From the NCBI GenBank assembly GCA_002919305.1, contig PKFB01000019.1:1-47579 (forward strand): DNA of 47,579 nucleotides, given 5' to 3'. A program made the translations under genes and the position numbers. Shown here in pieces: positions 27,187-36,694 of the stretch. Source of the stretch: Actinomycetales bacterium. Its GTDB lineage: Bacteria; Actinomycetota; Actinomycetes; Mycobacteriales; Micromonosporaceae. The notes below the pieces were generated by a model, which saw nothing but the letters and a program-made list of their open reading frames with translations, had not been told where the DNA came from and searched no databases. How positions within the stretch are numbered: the stretch's first letter is position 1; each line of letters opens with the position of its first letter.

Positions 27187-27260
27187 GGATACCCGGTGGC
27201 ACGGGTACTCCGGGCCGGGTACCCGGTGGCGTACTCCTCGCACGCCGGGTACCCGGTAGC
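27187..27260 (+). repeat. Three copies of GGGTACCCGGTGGC at a 30-bp period
   Basis: GGATACCCGGTGGC (27187-27200), GGGTACCCGGTGGC (27217-27230) and GGGTACCCGGTAGC (27247-27260) are spaced exactly 30 bp apart, with unlike DNA between them. Each has a palindromic GGGTACCC or near-palindromic core. The regular spacing, close to three helical turns, suggests sites for a DNA-binding protein between mihF and gmk. Function unknown. Confidence 0.75.
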
Positions 27261-27298
27261 CTCGCCGCGCCGGCATGGTGATTCACCCAACACCGTGC

Positions 27299-27314
27299 GG
27301 TGATCTACATCACC
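27299..27314. promoter_or_regulatory. CRP/FNR-like operator upstream of gmk
   Basis: GGTGA-TCTACA-TCACC is a perfect GTGA-N6-TCAC palindrome, the form bound by actinobacterial Crp-type regulators. It lies about 180 bp before the gmk start. Assignment is by motif only. Confidence 0.4.
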
Positions 27315-27493
27315 CATCAGGAGAGAGCCATCGGAGCCAGACCGGGCGCAGCTGTGCGCGCTGGGCGTCCGGCAGCGCGTGCTGCGTTCGCGCGGTAACG
27401 CGATGTCGTTGTGGTGCCGTGATCGTGGAGATCGTCCTCGTGTTGCCGGAGGTCGGGTGCGTGAACGTCGCCCAAGTTCGGTAAAAACAAGCG

Positions 27494-28099
27494 GTGACCT
27501 TCTCAGAAGCGACCGCTGAGCCCGCTACCTCGGCCCGCCTGACCGTCCTGTCCGGTCCGTCGGGAGTGGGCAAGGGGAGCGTGGTTGAGCGCCTACGCGC
27601 GCACTATCCCCAGGTGTGGTTGTCGGTGTCGGCCACTACCCGACGCCCACGCCCTGGAGAGATCGACGGGGTGCACTACCACTTCGTGGACGACGCCGAG
27701 TTCGATCGCATGGTCGCCGCTGGCGAGATGCTGGAATGGGCCGAGTACGCCGGTAACCGGTACGGCACGCCCCGCCGTCCCGTTCTGGAACGGCTCGCCC
27801 GTGGCCTGCCCGCGCTGCTGGAGATCGACCTGCAGGGGGCCCGACAGGTACGCGCCGCAATGCCGGACACTCTGCTGGTGTTCCTGGCTCCTCCCAGCTG
27901 GGAGGAGCTGGAGCGGCGCCTGGTGGGACGCGGCACCGAGGATGCGCAGACCATCCAGCGTCGTTTGGAGCTGGCCCGCACCGAACTGGCCGCCGAGCCG
28001 GAGTTCGACGTGACGATCGTCAACCACTCCATCGAGCAGGCCACCGAAGAGTTGGTAAGATTGATCGGTTCATTAGCGAGGACGCCCGTCAAGCACTAA
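27494..28099 (+). CDS. gmk: Guanylate kinase
   Basis: 201 aa. It phosphorylates GMP to GDP. Walker [10 protein letters not shown] is near residue 19. The GMP-binding segment [35 protein letters not shown] and [13 protein letters not shown] follow in family order. GTG 27494 is the likely start, leaving a short N-terminal tail; no strong ribosome binding site is visible. It is followed by rpoZ and coaBC, a conserved trio. Confidence 0.96.
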   Translation: MTFSEATAEPATSARLTVLSGPSGVGKGSVVERLRAHYPQVWLSVSATTRRPRPGEIDGVHYHFVDDAEFDRMVAAGEMLEWAEYAGNRYGTPRRPVLERLARGLPALLEIDLQGARQVRAAMPDTLLVFLAPPSWEELERRLVGRGTEDAQTIQRRLELARTELAAEPEFDVTIVNHSIEQATEELVRLIGSLARTPVKH

Positions 28100-28184
28100 T
28101 CATGATCGGCGTACCCGCATCTATCCGCCGTTGGACAAGAGCCCGCTTGTCGGGATCTTGCGTGGAACGTTGAGGTTGATCCGC

Positions 28185-28451
28185 GTGTCCGGAACCGTCG
28201 CTAATCCTGAGGGCATCACCAACCCGCCCATCGACGAACTGCTGGAGAAGAGCCCGTCCAAGTACGCGCTCGTCATCTTCGCCGCTAAGCGGGCGCGTCA
28301 GATCAACGCCTACTACAGCCAGCTCGGTGAAGGGTTGCTGGAGTACGTCGGCCCTCTGGTCGAGACCACCCCGCAGGAGAAGCCGCTGTCGATCGCGCTG
28401 CGGGAGATCAACGCCGGACTGCTGACCGCCGAGCCCGTCGGCGACAACTGA
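28185..28451 (+). CDS. rpoZ: RNA polymerase omega subunit
   Basis: About 88 aa. A small RNA polymerase assembly subunit. GTG 28185 gives [19 protein letters not shown], the standard actinobacterial start, with GAGG upstream. The central [20 protein letters not shown] and the end [16 protein letters not shown] are diagnostic. An upstream in-frame TTG (28131) would add 18 atypical residues. Confidence 0.96.
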   Translation: MSGTVANPEGITNPPIDELLEKSPSKYALVIFAAKRARQINAYYSQLGEGLLEYVGPLVETTPQEKPLSIALREINAGLLTAEPVGDN

Positions 28452-28466
28452 CGCCACCAGGCCGCC

Positions 28467-29669
28467 GTGCCACGCGTCATCTTGGGGGTTGGCGGCGGGA
28501 TCGCCGCCTACAAGGCCGCCGAGTTACTGCGTCAGTTCACCGAGTCCGGCCATCGGGTACGGGTGATCCCGACCGAGGCCGCTCTCCGTTTCGTCGGGCA
28601 ACCCACCTGGGCGGCGCTGTCTGGTGAGCCAGTGGCCACCGACGTGTGGTCCGAGGTCCACCAGGTGCCGCACGTCCACCTGGGTCGGGAAGCTGACCTG
28701 GTGGTCGTGGCGCCGGCCACCGCCGACCTGCTCGCCCGCGCCGCCCACGGGCTGGCCGATGACTTACTCACCAACACCCTGCTCACCACCCGGGCACCGG
28801 TGCTGTATGCGCCCGCCATGCACACCGAGATGTGGGAGCACGCCGCCACCCAGGACAACGTCGCGACCTTACGGCGGCGTGGCGCGGTCGTGCTTGAACC
28901 TGCCGTGGGGCGTCTGACCGGGGCGGACACCGGCAAGGGGCGGCTCCCCGAACCGGAGGAGATCTTCTTCGTCGCCCGGCGCCTGTTGCGTCGAGGAGCG
29001 GCCGGCTTAAGGCCGGATCTCAGCGGCCGACATGTGGTGGTCACGGCCGGTGGCACACGGGAGTACCTGGATCCGGTGCGCTTTATAGGGAACCGCTCCT
29101 CCGGCAAACAGGGGTACGCGTTTGCGCGAGTAGCCGTGGCCAGAGGCGCTCGAGTCACCCTGATAGCGGCCAATGTGGCGCTGCCCGACCCCGCCGGGGT
29201 CGAGGTGGTGAGGGTGGAGACGACCGAGCAGCTGCGTACGCGTACCCTCGCCGCTGCGGAAACCGCCGACGCGGTCGTGATGGCCGCCGCCCCGGCGGAT
29301 TTCCGGCCTGCCACCTACTCATCGAGCAAGATTAAGAAAGGGGCCGATAACGCGGCACCTGAGCTGACGTTGGTGCCCAATCCCGACATCGCCGCCGAAT
29401 TGGGGCGCCGTAAGGCGCCGGGGCAGGTGCTGGTCGTCTTCGCGGCTGAAACCGACAATGGGGAAGCGAACGCCCGAGCCAAGCTGATCGCCAAAAACGG
29501 CGATCTTGTGGTCCTTAATGAGGTAGGGCCGGGCAAGGCGTTTGGGGCCGATGTCAACACCGTGACGGTGCTGGGGGCCGACGGCTCCCGCCTGGAGCTG
29601 CCAGAGATGCCCAAAGAGGATGTGGCGGACGCGGTGTGGGACCTGGTCGTCGCCCGACTGTCTTCCTGA
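28467..29669 (+). CDS. coaBC: Bifunctional phosphopantothenoylcysteine decarboxylase / phosphopantothenate-cysteine ligase
   Basis: 400 aa. It performs two steps of coenzyme A synthesis. The N-terminal CoaC flavoprotein domain has VILGVGGGIAAYKAAELLRQ, HVHLGREADLVVVAPATAD and the substrate-clamp PAMHTEMW. The C-terminal CoaB domain starts near residue 190 with VVTAGGTREYLDPVRFIGNR and SSGKQG, and includes VMAAAPADFRP and FAAETDN. GTG 28467 is 15 bp after rpoZ. Confidence 0.97.
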   Translation: MPRVILGVGGGIAAYKAAELLRQFTESGHRVRVIPTEAALRFVGQPTWAALSGEPVATDVWSEVHQVPHVHLGREADLVVVAPATADLLARAAHGLADDLLTNTLLTTRAPVLYAPAMHTEMWEHAATQDNVATLRRRGAVVLEPAVGRLTGADTGKGRLPEPEEIFFVARRLLRRGAAGLRPDLSGRHVVVTAGGTREYLDPVRFIGNRSSGKQGYAFARVAVARGARVTLIAANVALPDPAGVEVVRVETTEQLRTRTLAAAETADAVVMAAAPADFRPATYSSSKIKKGADNAAPELTLVPNPDIAAELGRRKAPGQVLVVFAAETDNGEANARAKLIAKNGDLVVLNEVGPGKAFGADVNTVTVLGADGSRLELPEMPKEDVADAVWDLVVARLSS

Positions 29670-30038
29670 TCCTGTCGTTTCTGACCCTGCCGTCGGCCTA
29701 GCCTTGCCTGAGTGGGCCTCGAGCCAGATCCGATCTCGGGAGAGTCAACTGAAGACGCCACCTCCGTACGGACGTGGTCGCGCCCCGAGCCTGTCGACAG
29801 TCGGATTCGCGGTTAGGCTGCTCACTACACGGACCAGAACTGCATCAGCGTCCAACTTAGTGGGTGGGACACTGAGTAATCAGGGTTCGCCTTTTGCGGT
29901 ACCCCGACCAAGCGTGAAAGGCGGCTCTGAATAATGCTCAGTGACCGGTGGTCGCACAACGACGCCGTACGGATTCCCCATAACCTAGTGGGGCTATAGA
30001 CTTCCGCCCGATCTCGACGCCATACCCGAAGGAGCACA
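29670..30038. other. Intergenic region upstream of metK
   Basis: 369 bp without a supported gene. It contains the palindrome CTGTCGACAG (about 29789) and CCCCA..TGGGG (about 29977-29994). I looked for SAM-I, SAM-II and SAM-IV riboswitch features and found none. The metK promoter should be here but no clear pair of boxes was seen. Confidence 0.4.
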
Positions 30039-31232
30039 GTGGCACGCCGGCTGTTCACGTCTGAATCGGTGACCGAGGGGCACCCTGACAAGATCGCTGA
30101 CCAGATCAGCGATGGGATCCTCGACGCACTGCTCGCCCAGGACCCGCGCAGCCGGGTCGCCGTGGAGACCCTGATCACCACCGGTCAGGTGCACGTGGCG
30201 GGTGAAGTGACTACCGAGGCTTACGCCGACATCCCCACGATCGTGCGTGACACGATCCTGCGGATCGGTTACGACTCATCCAAGAAGGGTTTCGACGGCG
30301 CGTCCTGTGGTGTCAGCGTCTCCATCGGCTCTCAGTCCCCGGACATCGCCCAGGGCGTGGACAACGCCATTGAGCGGCGGTCGGGTGAAGCCGTCGACCC
30401 ACTGGACTCTCAGGGCGCCGGTGACCAGGGGATGATGTTCGGGTTCGCCTGCAGCGAGACCCCTGAGTTGATGCCGTTGCCGATCGCCCTGGCACACCGA
30501 CTGGCGCGTCGCCTGGCCGCAGTACGTAAAGACGGCACGATTCCCTACCTCCGTCCGGACGGCAAGACCCAGGTCACCATCGAGTACGACGGCTTCAAGC
30601 CGGTCCGGTTGGACACCGTCGTGGTCTCCAGCCAGCACGCTCCCGACATCTCGCTGGAGTCGCTGCTGACCCCTGACGTCCGGGAGCACGTGATCGCCCC
30701 CGAGCTGGAGAACCTGGGCCTGGAAACCACCGGTTACCGGCTGCTGGTCAACCCGACCGGGCGTTTTGAGATCGGTGGCCCCATGGGGGACGCCGGACTG
30801 ACCGGTCGCAAGATCATCGTGGACACCTACGGTGGGTATGCCCGCCACGGCGGTGGCGCGTTCTCCGGCAAGGACCCCTCCAAGGTGGACCGGTCCGCCG
30901 CCTACGCCATGCGGTGGGTGGCCAAGAACGTGGTCGCCGCCGGCCTGGCCGAGCGGTGCGAGGTGCAGGTGGCCTACGCCATCGGCAAGGCCCACCCGGT
31001 GAGCCTGTTCGTGGAGACCTTCGGTACCGAGACGGTGCCGGTGGAGCGGATCGAGAAGGCCATCAACGAGGTGTTCGACCTGCGTCCGGCCGCCATCATC
31101 CGCGACCTTGACCTGCTGCGGCCGATCTATCAGCAGACCGCCGCCTACGGACACTTCGGTCGTGAGCTGCCGGACTTGACCTGGGAACGCACCGACCGGG
31201 TGGCCGACCTGAAGTCCGCCGTCGGTCTCTGA
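30039..31232 (+). CDS. metK: S-adenosylmethionine synthetase
   Basis: 397 aa. It makes S-adenosylmethionine from methionine and ATP. Signatures include [20 protein letters not shown], the hexapeptide [22 protein letters not shown]-type [39 protein letters not shown] and VSYAIG-type [16 protein letters not shown] 30039 has AAGGAG at the correct distance. It is followed by a strong hairpin, so it may be its own transcription unit. Confidence 0.98.
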   Translation: MARRLFTSESVTEGHPDKIADQISDGILDALLAQDPRSRVAVETLITTGQVHVAGEVTTEAYADIPTIVRDTILRIGYDSSKKGFDGASCGVSVSIGSQSPDIAQGVDNAIERRSGEAVDPLDSQGAGDQGMMFGFACSETPELMPLPIALAHRLARRLAAVRKDGTIPYLRPDGKTQVTIEYDGFKPVRLDTVVVSSQHAPDISLESLLTPDVREHVIAPELENLGLETTGYRLLVNPTGRFEIGGPMGDAGLTGRKIIVDTYGGYARHGGGAFSGKDPSKVDRSAAYAMRWVAKNVVAAGLAERCEVQVAYAIGKAHPVSLFVETFGTETVPVERIEKAINEVFDLRPAAIIRDLDLLRPIYQQTAAYGHFGRELPDLTWERTDRVADLKSAVGL

Positions 31233-31309
31233 CACCTGCTGTCGGTCTACTGCACCTTCAGCCACCGTCAGCGCCGCAGCGGCACGCTGAGAGACGCCAC
31301 AGACGGCCC

Positions 31310-31354
31310 ACGGGGTACGCGGGATCGCCTCACCAGCGATCGTGCGTACCCCGT
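31310..31354. terminator. Strong hairpin after metK
   Basis: ACGGGGTACGC (31310-31320) pairs perfectly with GCGTACCCCGT (31344-31354). An inner GATCGC/GCGATC stem (31323-31341) is separated by a 2x2 internal loop. It lies 78 bp past the metK stop and before priA, and is probably a terminator without a U-run. Confidence 0.6.
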
Positions 31355-31466
31355 CGTCGTCCCTATGGCCATGACCACACAAGGAGTGGCCTCACGCCGG
31401 TGTGAGAGCCCTGAGCGCGACCGGGGAGGCGACAACGAGGTCACACGGGCGTGATAGGACCACACC

Positions 31467-33542
31467 GTGACCAGTGCGCCCACCCCGCGGTCCCGCCGCG
31501 CCTTGACCCCGCAGCGCACTGAGGGCACCGCCGCCAAGCGGACCGGAAGCGCCGCGCGGACAGGGCGTGTCGCCGCCGAACACTTGCCGGTCGCCCGGGT
31601 CTGCGTCGACATCCCGCTGCCGCATCTGGACCGCCCATTCGACTACCTGGTGCCCCAGGAGCTGGACGACCGGGTGGTGCCCGGCGGTCGAGTCCGGGTC
31701 CGTTTCGCTGGGCAACGCGTCGACGGCTACGTCCTGGAACGGGTCTCCAGCAGCGACCACCCTGGAGAGCTGCTGTACGTGGACTACGCCGGCTCCGCTG
31801 AGCGGGTCCTGGACCCGGAGATCGCTGACCTTGCGCGGGCGGTCGCCGATCGGTACGCCGGCACCCTGGCAGACGTGCTCCGGCTGGCCATCCCTCCTCG
31901 GCATGCCGCCGCTGAGGCCGAACCGGAGCCACCCGAACCCACAGGAGCCGTCCCGCTTCCGGACCCGAACGCCGGCTGGTGCCACTACACCGCCGGACCG
32001 GCGTACCTGCGGGCTTTGAGGCAGGGCCGCCCGGCACGCGCGGTATGGACGGCGATGCCGGGGGAGGACTGGCCGACCCGGATCGCCGAGGCGGTCGCCG
32101 CGACCCTGGCCGCCGACCGGGGCGCCGTGGTGATCGTCCCCGACGCCCGGGACCTGGCGCGGATGGATCGCGCGCTGACCAGATGTCTGGGCGGGGCCGA
32201 CCGGCACGTCGTCCTCGCTGCCGCGCTCGGCCCACGACAGCGGTATCGGCGCTTCCTGGCCGCCAGCCGGGCCGCCCGTCGGGGCTGGGCCCGCGCAGTG
32301 GTAGGTACCCGGGCCGCCATGTTCGCGCCAGTCGCCCGGCTTGGGCTGGTGGTCATCTGGGACGACGGCGACGACCAGCACGCCGAGCCCCGCGCCCCCT
32401 ACCCCCACGCCCGCGAGGTGCTGCTGACCCGCGCTGCGCGCTGCCAGGCGGGTGTGCTGCTGGCCGGGTACACCCGCACCGCCGAAGGACAGCTGCTGTT
32501 GGAGACCGGCTGGGCACATCCTCTGGTGGCCCACCGAGCCGTGCTCCGCGAACGCGCTCCCCGGGTGATACCGGCCGCTGACGATGTGGAGCGAGAACGC
32601 GACCCTGGCGCGGTCACCGCCCGGTTCCCCTCGGTGGCCTGGCGGGCGGCCCGTCGGGCCCTGGCCGCGGACACGCCGGTGCTGGTGCAGGTGCCCCGCC
32701 GGGGCTACATCCCCGCGGTCGCCTGCATGACATGTCGGACCTCCGCCCGCTGCCCTCACTGCTCAGGGCCCCTGGCCCTACCGTCGGCGACCGCTGCAGC
32801 GGTGTGCCGGTGGTGCGCCCGCGTCGCCGTCAACTACGCCTGCCCTACCTGTGGGGGGCGGGCACTGCGGGCCTCCGTCATCGGAGCCCGACGAACCGCC
32901 GAGGAGATGGGGCGGGCATTGCCGGGTGTTCCGGTGCGTACCTCCGGTCGGGACGAAGTCCTCGACACGGTCCCTGGGACCGCGTCGCTGGTGGTGGCCA
33001 CACCAGGCGCCGAACCGATCGCCGAAGGCGGCTACGGCGCGGTGCTGCTGCTGGATACCTGGGCGCTGCTCACCCGGGCTGACCTGCGGGCCGGGGAGGA
33101 GACGCTACGCCGTTGGCTGTCGGCTGCTGCCCTAGCGCGCCCTGCGTCGGCCGGCGGACAGGTGGTGGTGATCGCCGACGGCGGACTGGCCGTGGTTCAG
33201 GCGCTGCTGCGGTTCGACCCCGGGTGGTACGCCGAACGTGAGCTCGCTGAGCGCCGCGAACTCGGCTTTCCCCCGGCCGTCCGGATGGCCAGCCTCACCG
33301 GTACGCCCGAGGCGGTGGCGGATCTGCTGTCCCTGGCCGAGCTGCCGGCCGGCGTGGAGGAGCTGGGGCCGGTGGAGCTGCCCGAGGAGGACGGGCGGCC
33401 AATGGAGCGGATGTTGCTACGGGCCCGTCGGGCCGCCGGGCCCGCGCTCGCCCGTGCCCTGCACGCCGCTGCCGGGGTCCGCAGCGCCCGCCGCGCCCCT
33501 GACCCGATCCGGATCCAGATCGACCCCTTGGACCTGCTGTAA
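31467..33542 (+). CDS. priA: Primosomal protein N' (PriA), actinobacterial helicase-degenerate form
   Basis: 691 aa. PriA restarts collapsed replication forks. The N-terminal DNA-binding domain (DIPLPHLDRPFDYLVPQEL) and the zinc-binding cysteine block (CMTCRTSARCPHC, CRWCARVAVNYACPTCGG) are intact. The ATPase motifs are not: the Walker A position reads TAMPGEDWPTR instead of GxTGSGKT, and the DEAH box is replaced by WDDGDDQHAE. This loss is typical of actinobacterial PriA, which is thought to act without helicase activity. GTG 31467 is used; no strong ribosome binding site is seen. Confidence 0.93.
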   Translation: MTSAPTPRSRRALTPQRTEGTAAKRTGSAARTGRVAAEHLPVARVCVDIPLPHLDRPFDYLVPQELDDRVVPGGRVRVRFAGQRVDGYVLERVSSSDHPGELLYVDYAGSAERVLDPEIADLARAVADRYAGTLADVLRLAIPPRHAAAEAEPEPPEPTGAVPLPDPNAGWCHYTAGPAYLRALRQGRPARAVWTAMPGEDWPTRIAEAVAATLAADRGAVVIVPDARDLARMDRALTRCLGGADRHVVLAAALGPRQRYRRFLAASRAARRGWARAVVGTRAAMFAPVARLGLVVIWDDGDDQHAEPRAPYPHAREVLLTRAARCQAGVLLAGYTRTAEGQLLLETGWAHPLVAHRAVLRERAPRVIPAADDVERERDPGAVTARFPSVAWRAARRALAADTPVLVQVPRRGYIPAVACMTCRTSARCPHCSGPLALPSATAAAVCRWCARVAVNYACPTCGGRALRASVIGARRTAEEMGRALPGVPVRTSGRDEVLDTVPGTASLVVATPGAEPIAEGGYGAVLLLDTWALLTRADLRAGEETLRRWLSAAALARPASAGGQVVVIADGGLAVVQALLRFDPGWYAERELAERRELGFPPAVRMASLTGTPEAVADLLSLAELPAGVEELGPVELPEEDGRPMERMLLRARRAAGPALARALHAAAGVRSARRAPDPIRIQIDPLDLL

Positions 33543-33611
33543 CAGCAGTGGCGGGTTGGTGCCCATCCCGTCGCTGGTCAGGTGCCCGAAGCCAACCTGA
33601 GCATGTGAGGT

Positions 33612-33650
33612 GGGAAGGGTGGACAAGATGTGTGGCTCTCCACCCTCCCC
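33612..33650 (+). terminator. Candidate terminator hairpin after priA
   Basis: GGGAAGGGTGGA (33612-33623) pairs with TCCACCCTCCCC (33639-33650) at 11 of 12 positions, 70 bp past the priA stop. There is no T run. Confidence 0.45.
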
Positions 33651-34008
33651 AGGGGCTGACGGCAGCCTGACCAGGCATGTCGGATGGCACCACAACCTGG
33701 ACCACTACGTCAGGTAGCTGTGTGCGTAGCTTTGATAGCTTTACGTAACTGAGTTGCAGGCGGTTAGCCTTACGGGTCGTTTGAGGCGTGATGCCGCCAG
33801 AGAGCATGGCGATGGTCGTGACCTGACCCGTCATCAGGACGTCGCTCGCTTGGTGCGGGTGAACCCGGACAACCCGCAGGAGAAGGCGTGCGACTGGTTG
33901 GCCGCCGGCGCCCGTGACGAGTGGCACCGGCGTATCGGGGCCTACTCGTCGCGTATGCATCGCACGTGACGGGCGGACGCGCGTGTGGGCGTCGGCAGCC
34001 GGGAACGG
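33651..34008. other. Gene-free stretch between priA and the imine-reductase-like gene
   Basis: A 71-codon open frame at 33754-33969 contains LTRHQDVARLVRVNPDNPQE and DEWHRRIGAYSSRM, which I do not recognise; it could be a gene fragment. The AT-richer bases around 33710-33760 (AGCTTTGATAGCTTTACGTAA) contrast with the neighbours. This looks like remnant DNA brought in with the next gene. Confidence 0.35.
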
Positions 34009-34893
34009 TCAGGAGGTCAGCAGCTCGGCCAGCACACTCAGGTCCGCGTCGCGATGCCCGTCAGCGACCGCCTGCTCCATGAGCGCTTTCAGCGGCAGGA
34101 GGAAGTCCAGGCGTACCCCTAATGATGCGCAGGCCTGGACGGCATTAGGGAAGGCCGCGGCCTGCATGGCGAGATTGGAAACCACATCGACGGTGTGTTT
34201 TCCTGACTGAATGTTCTCGGCGTATTGAGGGATTGAGCCGGACATGGCGTTCAACCAAGGAATCAGGAATGATGCGCTGAATTCCCTGGGGTCATCCCCC
34301 GCGGCGCGGATCATGGTTAACGACTGCACAGCGCCCATGAGCATGCCGTACATGCCGATGAGCATGGCCAGGTCATACAATGGCGCGAATCCAGGGTCGG
34401 ATCCGAGGTACCGGGCGGTTCCCAGCGTCTCCAAGGTGGCCCGGTACTTCTCGAACGCCGCGGCGTCGCCGCTGTAAAGAATCAGGGCCGACGGCTGACC
34501 AATCATCGGAGGGACGGCCATGATGCCGCCGTCCAGGTAGCTGGCGCCGTGCTCACCGGCCCAGACGGCCATGGCGCGGGCCTGATCGGGGGAGCCGTTG
34601 GTGAGATTCACCAGTACCCGTCCGGACAGGGCGTCGGCCGCAGGGGCGAGCACGTCACGAACCACGGCGTAATCCCACAGACACGTGATCACCAGCGGGC
34701 TGGCCGCCACGGCCTCGGCGACCGTGTCCGCGCGTACCGCTCCTTTGGATATCAGATCATCGGCCTTAGACGCGGTCCGATTCCACACGGTGATGGAATA
34801 ACCAGTTTCCAGAAAACTCGTCACCATCGCCTGCCCCATCGCCCCGAGCCCGAGAAAGCTGATGGATGTGGCGGGGATGTCAGCTGCGCTCAT
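34009..34893 (-). CDS. NADPH-dependent imine-reductase-like dehydrogenase
   Basis: 294 aa, 3-hydroxyisobutyrate/6-phosphogluconate dehydrogenase superfamily. The Rossmann motif FLGLGAMGQAMVTSFLETGY is followed by VWNRTASKADDLISKGA, VNLTNGSPDQA and YLDGGIMAVPPMIG. The C-terminal helical domain carries LYDLAMLIGMYGMLMGAVQS, the pattern of the imine reductase subfamily, where an Asp or Tyr near this point is catalytic. It would act on cyclic or secondary imines; the substrate is unknown. ATG 34893 has CTGGAGAAAT upstream. It interrupts the usual priA-def-fmt order and is transcribed against it, so it is probably an acquired accessory gene. A plain beta-hydroxyacid dehydrogenase is the alternative. 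Confidence 0.82.
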   Translation of the reverse strand: MSAADIPATSISFLGLGAMGQAMVTSFLETGYSITVWNRTASKADDLISKGAVRADTVAEAVAASPLVITCLWDYAVVRDVLAPAADALSGRVLVNLTNGSPDQARAMAVWAGEHGASYLDGGIMAVPPMIGQPSALILYSGDAAAFEKYRATLETLGTARYLGSDPGFAPLYDLAMLIGMYGMLMGAVQSLTMIRAAGDDPREFSASFLIPWLNAMSGSIPQYAENIQSGKHTVDVVSNLAMQAAAFPNAVQACASLGVRLDFLLPLKALMEQAVADGHRDADLSVLAELLTS

Positions 34894-35173
34894 TATTTCT
34901 CCAGAAATAAAGAGATTTCGTGACGAGACTCAGACTCGCGTGCGGGAGCGTATTGCGCAAGTACTCACAAAAAAGTCAGGTACTTACCTGTGGGTCAATG
35001 TTGACGCCCGCATGGCAGCTGCGCACCGATCGTGCGGGCGGTTTGGAGTAAAGCACCGGAGGCCGTTACCGCCGGGGAGGCGTCAGGCGGCACCTGTCGG
35101 GCCGAACGGCATCCGTGCAGTGAGCTGATCCAGCCGTACACTGGGAAACCGTCTCTGTGATGAGGGGAGAGCT

Positions 35174-35722
35174 GTGGCTGTTAAGCCAATTCGTCTCTTT
35201 GGCGACCCGGTCCTGCGCACACCGGCCGAGCCTGTGGTGGACTTCGACAAGGAGCTGCGCAAGCTGGTGCGGGATTTGACCGACACCATGCTGGACGCCG
35301 ACGGCGCCGGTCTGGCCGCCCCCCAGTTGGGGGTGAGTCTGCGGGTGTTCACCTTCAACGTTGACGATGTGATCGGGCACATCGTCAATCCGGTCCTGGA
35401 CTTCCCCGACGAGGAGGAGCAGGACGGGCCCGAGGGCTGCCTGTCGCTCCCCGGGCTGTACTTCGACACCAAACGTCGGCAGAACGTGGTGGCCAAAGGT
35501 TTCAACGCCTACGGCGACCCGGTGCAGCTGGTCGGCAGTGGCCTGATGGCGCGCTGTGTCCAGCACGAGACCGACCACCTTGACGGGATCTTGTTTATCG
35601 ACCGGCTCGACCCGGAGACCCGCAAGGAGGCCATGAAGGCCATCCGGGAGGCGGAGTGGAACGGGGAACCACCACCCCAGGTTAAGGTCAGCCCGCACCC
35701 GATCCGTGGGACGATCAGGTAG
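35174..35722 (+). CDS. def: Peptide deformylase
   Basis: 182 aa. It removes the formyl group from nascent N-termini and is a metalloenzyme. All three motifs are present: GAGLAAPQLG, EGCLSLPG and QHETDHLDG (HExxH). GTG 35174 has GAGGGGAG upstream. It lies 36 bp before fmt, whose product adds the group that this one removes. Confidence 0.97.
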   Translation: MAVKPIRLFGDPVLRTPAEPVVDFDKELRKLVRDLTDTMLDADGAGLAAPQLGVSLRVFTFNVDDVIGHIVNPVLDFPDEEEQDGPEGCLSLPGLYFDTKRRQNVVAKGFNAYGDPVQLVGSGLMARCVQHETDHLDGILFIDRLDPETRKEAMKAIREAEWNGEPPPQVKVSPHPIRGTIR

Positions 35723-35758
35723 TTCCGATATCAAGATCGTCTTGCAGGGGGTTGTGCG

Positions 35759-36694
35759 GTGCGACTGGTCTTCGCGGGTACGCCCGAGGTGGCTCTCCCG
35801 GCGTTGGACGCGATCGCGGCGTCTCGGCATGAGCTGGTCGCGGTGGTGACCCGTCCCGATGCGCCCGCCGGCCGAGGACGCCGCCTGGTGCGCTCCCCGG
35901 TCGGCCAGTGGGCCGACGAGCGCGGCATTGAGGTCCGTACGCCGGCGCGGCCCCGGGAACCGGAGTTCCTGGAGTGGCTGGCGCAGGTGGCCCCGGACTG
36001 TGTGCCGGTGGTGGCTTACGGAGCGCTGATCCCACCCGACGCGCTCCAGATCCCCCGGTACGGCTGGGTTAACTTGCATTTCTCACTGCTGCCCGCGTGG
36101 CGGGGGGCGGCGCCGGTGCAGCACGCGGTGCTGCACGGTGATGAGATCACCGGGGCGTGCGTGTTCCAGCTGGAGGAAGGGCTGGACACCGGGCCGATCT
36201 TCGGTTCGTTGACCGAGCCGATCGGGCCCCGCGACACCGCCGGTGACCTTCTGGAGCGGTTGGCCCAGCGCGGCGCCTCGCTGCTGGTGGACGTGTTGGA
36301 CGCGATCGAGGATGGCCGGGCCCGTGCGGTTCCGCAGCCCGCGGACGGGGTCACGTTGGCCCCGAAGATCACCCCCGCGGATGCCCGGGTGCGCTGGGAA
36401 GATCCCGCCTTCGCGGTGGATCGGCGTATCCGCGCCTGCACTCCGGCGCCGGGCGCCTGGACCACCTTCCGGGGCGAGCGGGTGAAGCTCGGCCCGTTGG
36501 CGGAGCCGGGCGATCAGGAGCGGCCGGAGAGCCTGAAGCCAGGGGAGATCCTGGTGGAGCGGGGACGCGTCCTGGTGGGCACCGCCACGGAGGCTGTTGT
36601 CCTGGGCGAGGTACAGCCGGCGGGGAAGCGCTCAATGCCGGCCGACGCCTGGATTCGTGGGCTGCGGATAACACCGGGTGAGCGGTTCGAGTGA
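35759..36694 (+). CDS. fmt: Methionyl-tRNA formyltransferase
   Basis: 311 aa. It formylates initiator Met-tRNA with 10-formyl-THF. It begins [18 protein letters not shown] and contains [20 protein letters not shown] with the catalytic Asn-His-Ser region, plus [10 protein letters not shown]-terminal OB-like domain binds tRNA. GTG 35759 follows GGGGG. The end overlaps rsmB by 4 bp (GTGA). Confidence 0.97.
   Translation: MRLVFAGTPEVALPALDAIAASRHELVAVVTRPDAPAGRGRRLVRSPVGQWADERGIEVRTPARPREPEFLEWLAQVAPDCVPVVAYGALIPPDALQIPRYGWVNLHFSLLPAWRGAAPVQHAVLHGDEITGACVFQLEEGLDTGPIFGSLTEPIGPRDTAGDLLERLAQRGASLLVDVLDAIEDGRARAVPQPADGVTLAPKITPADARVRWEDPAFAVDRRIRACTPAPGAWTTFRGERVKLGPLAEPGDQERPESLKPGEILVERGRVLVGTATEAVVLGEVQPAGKRSMPADAWIRGLRITPGERFE

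Noticed and set aside
29670-30038. Possible SAM riboswitch upstream of metK
   Set aside because: No conserved SAM-I, SAM-II or SAM-IV core found by reading; only small unrelated palindromes.
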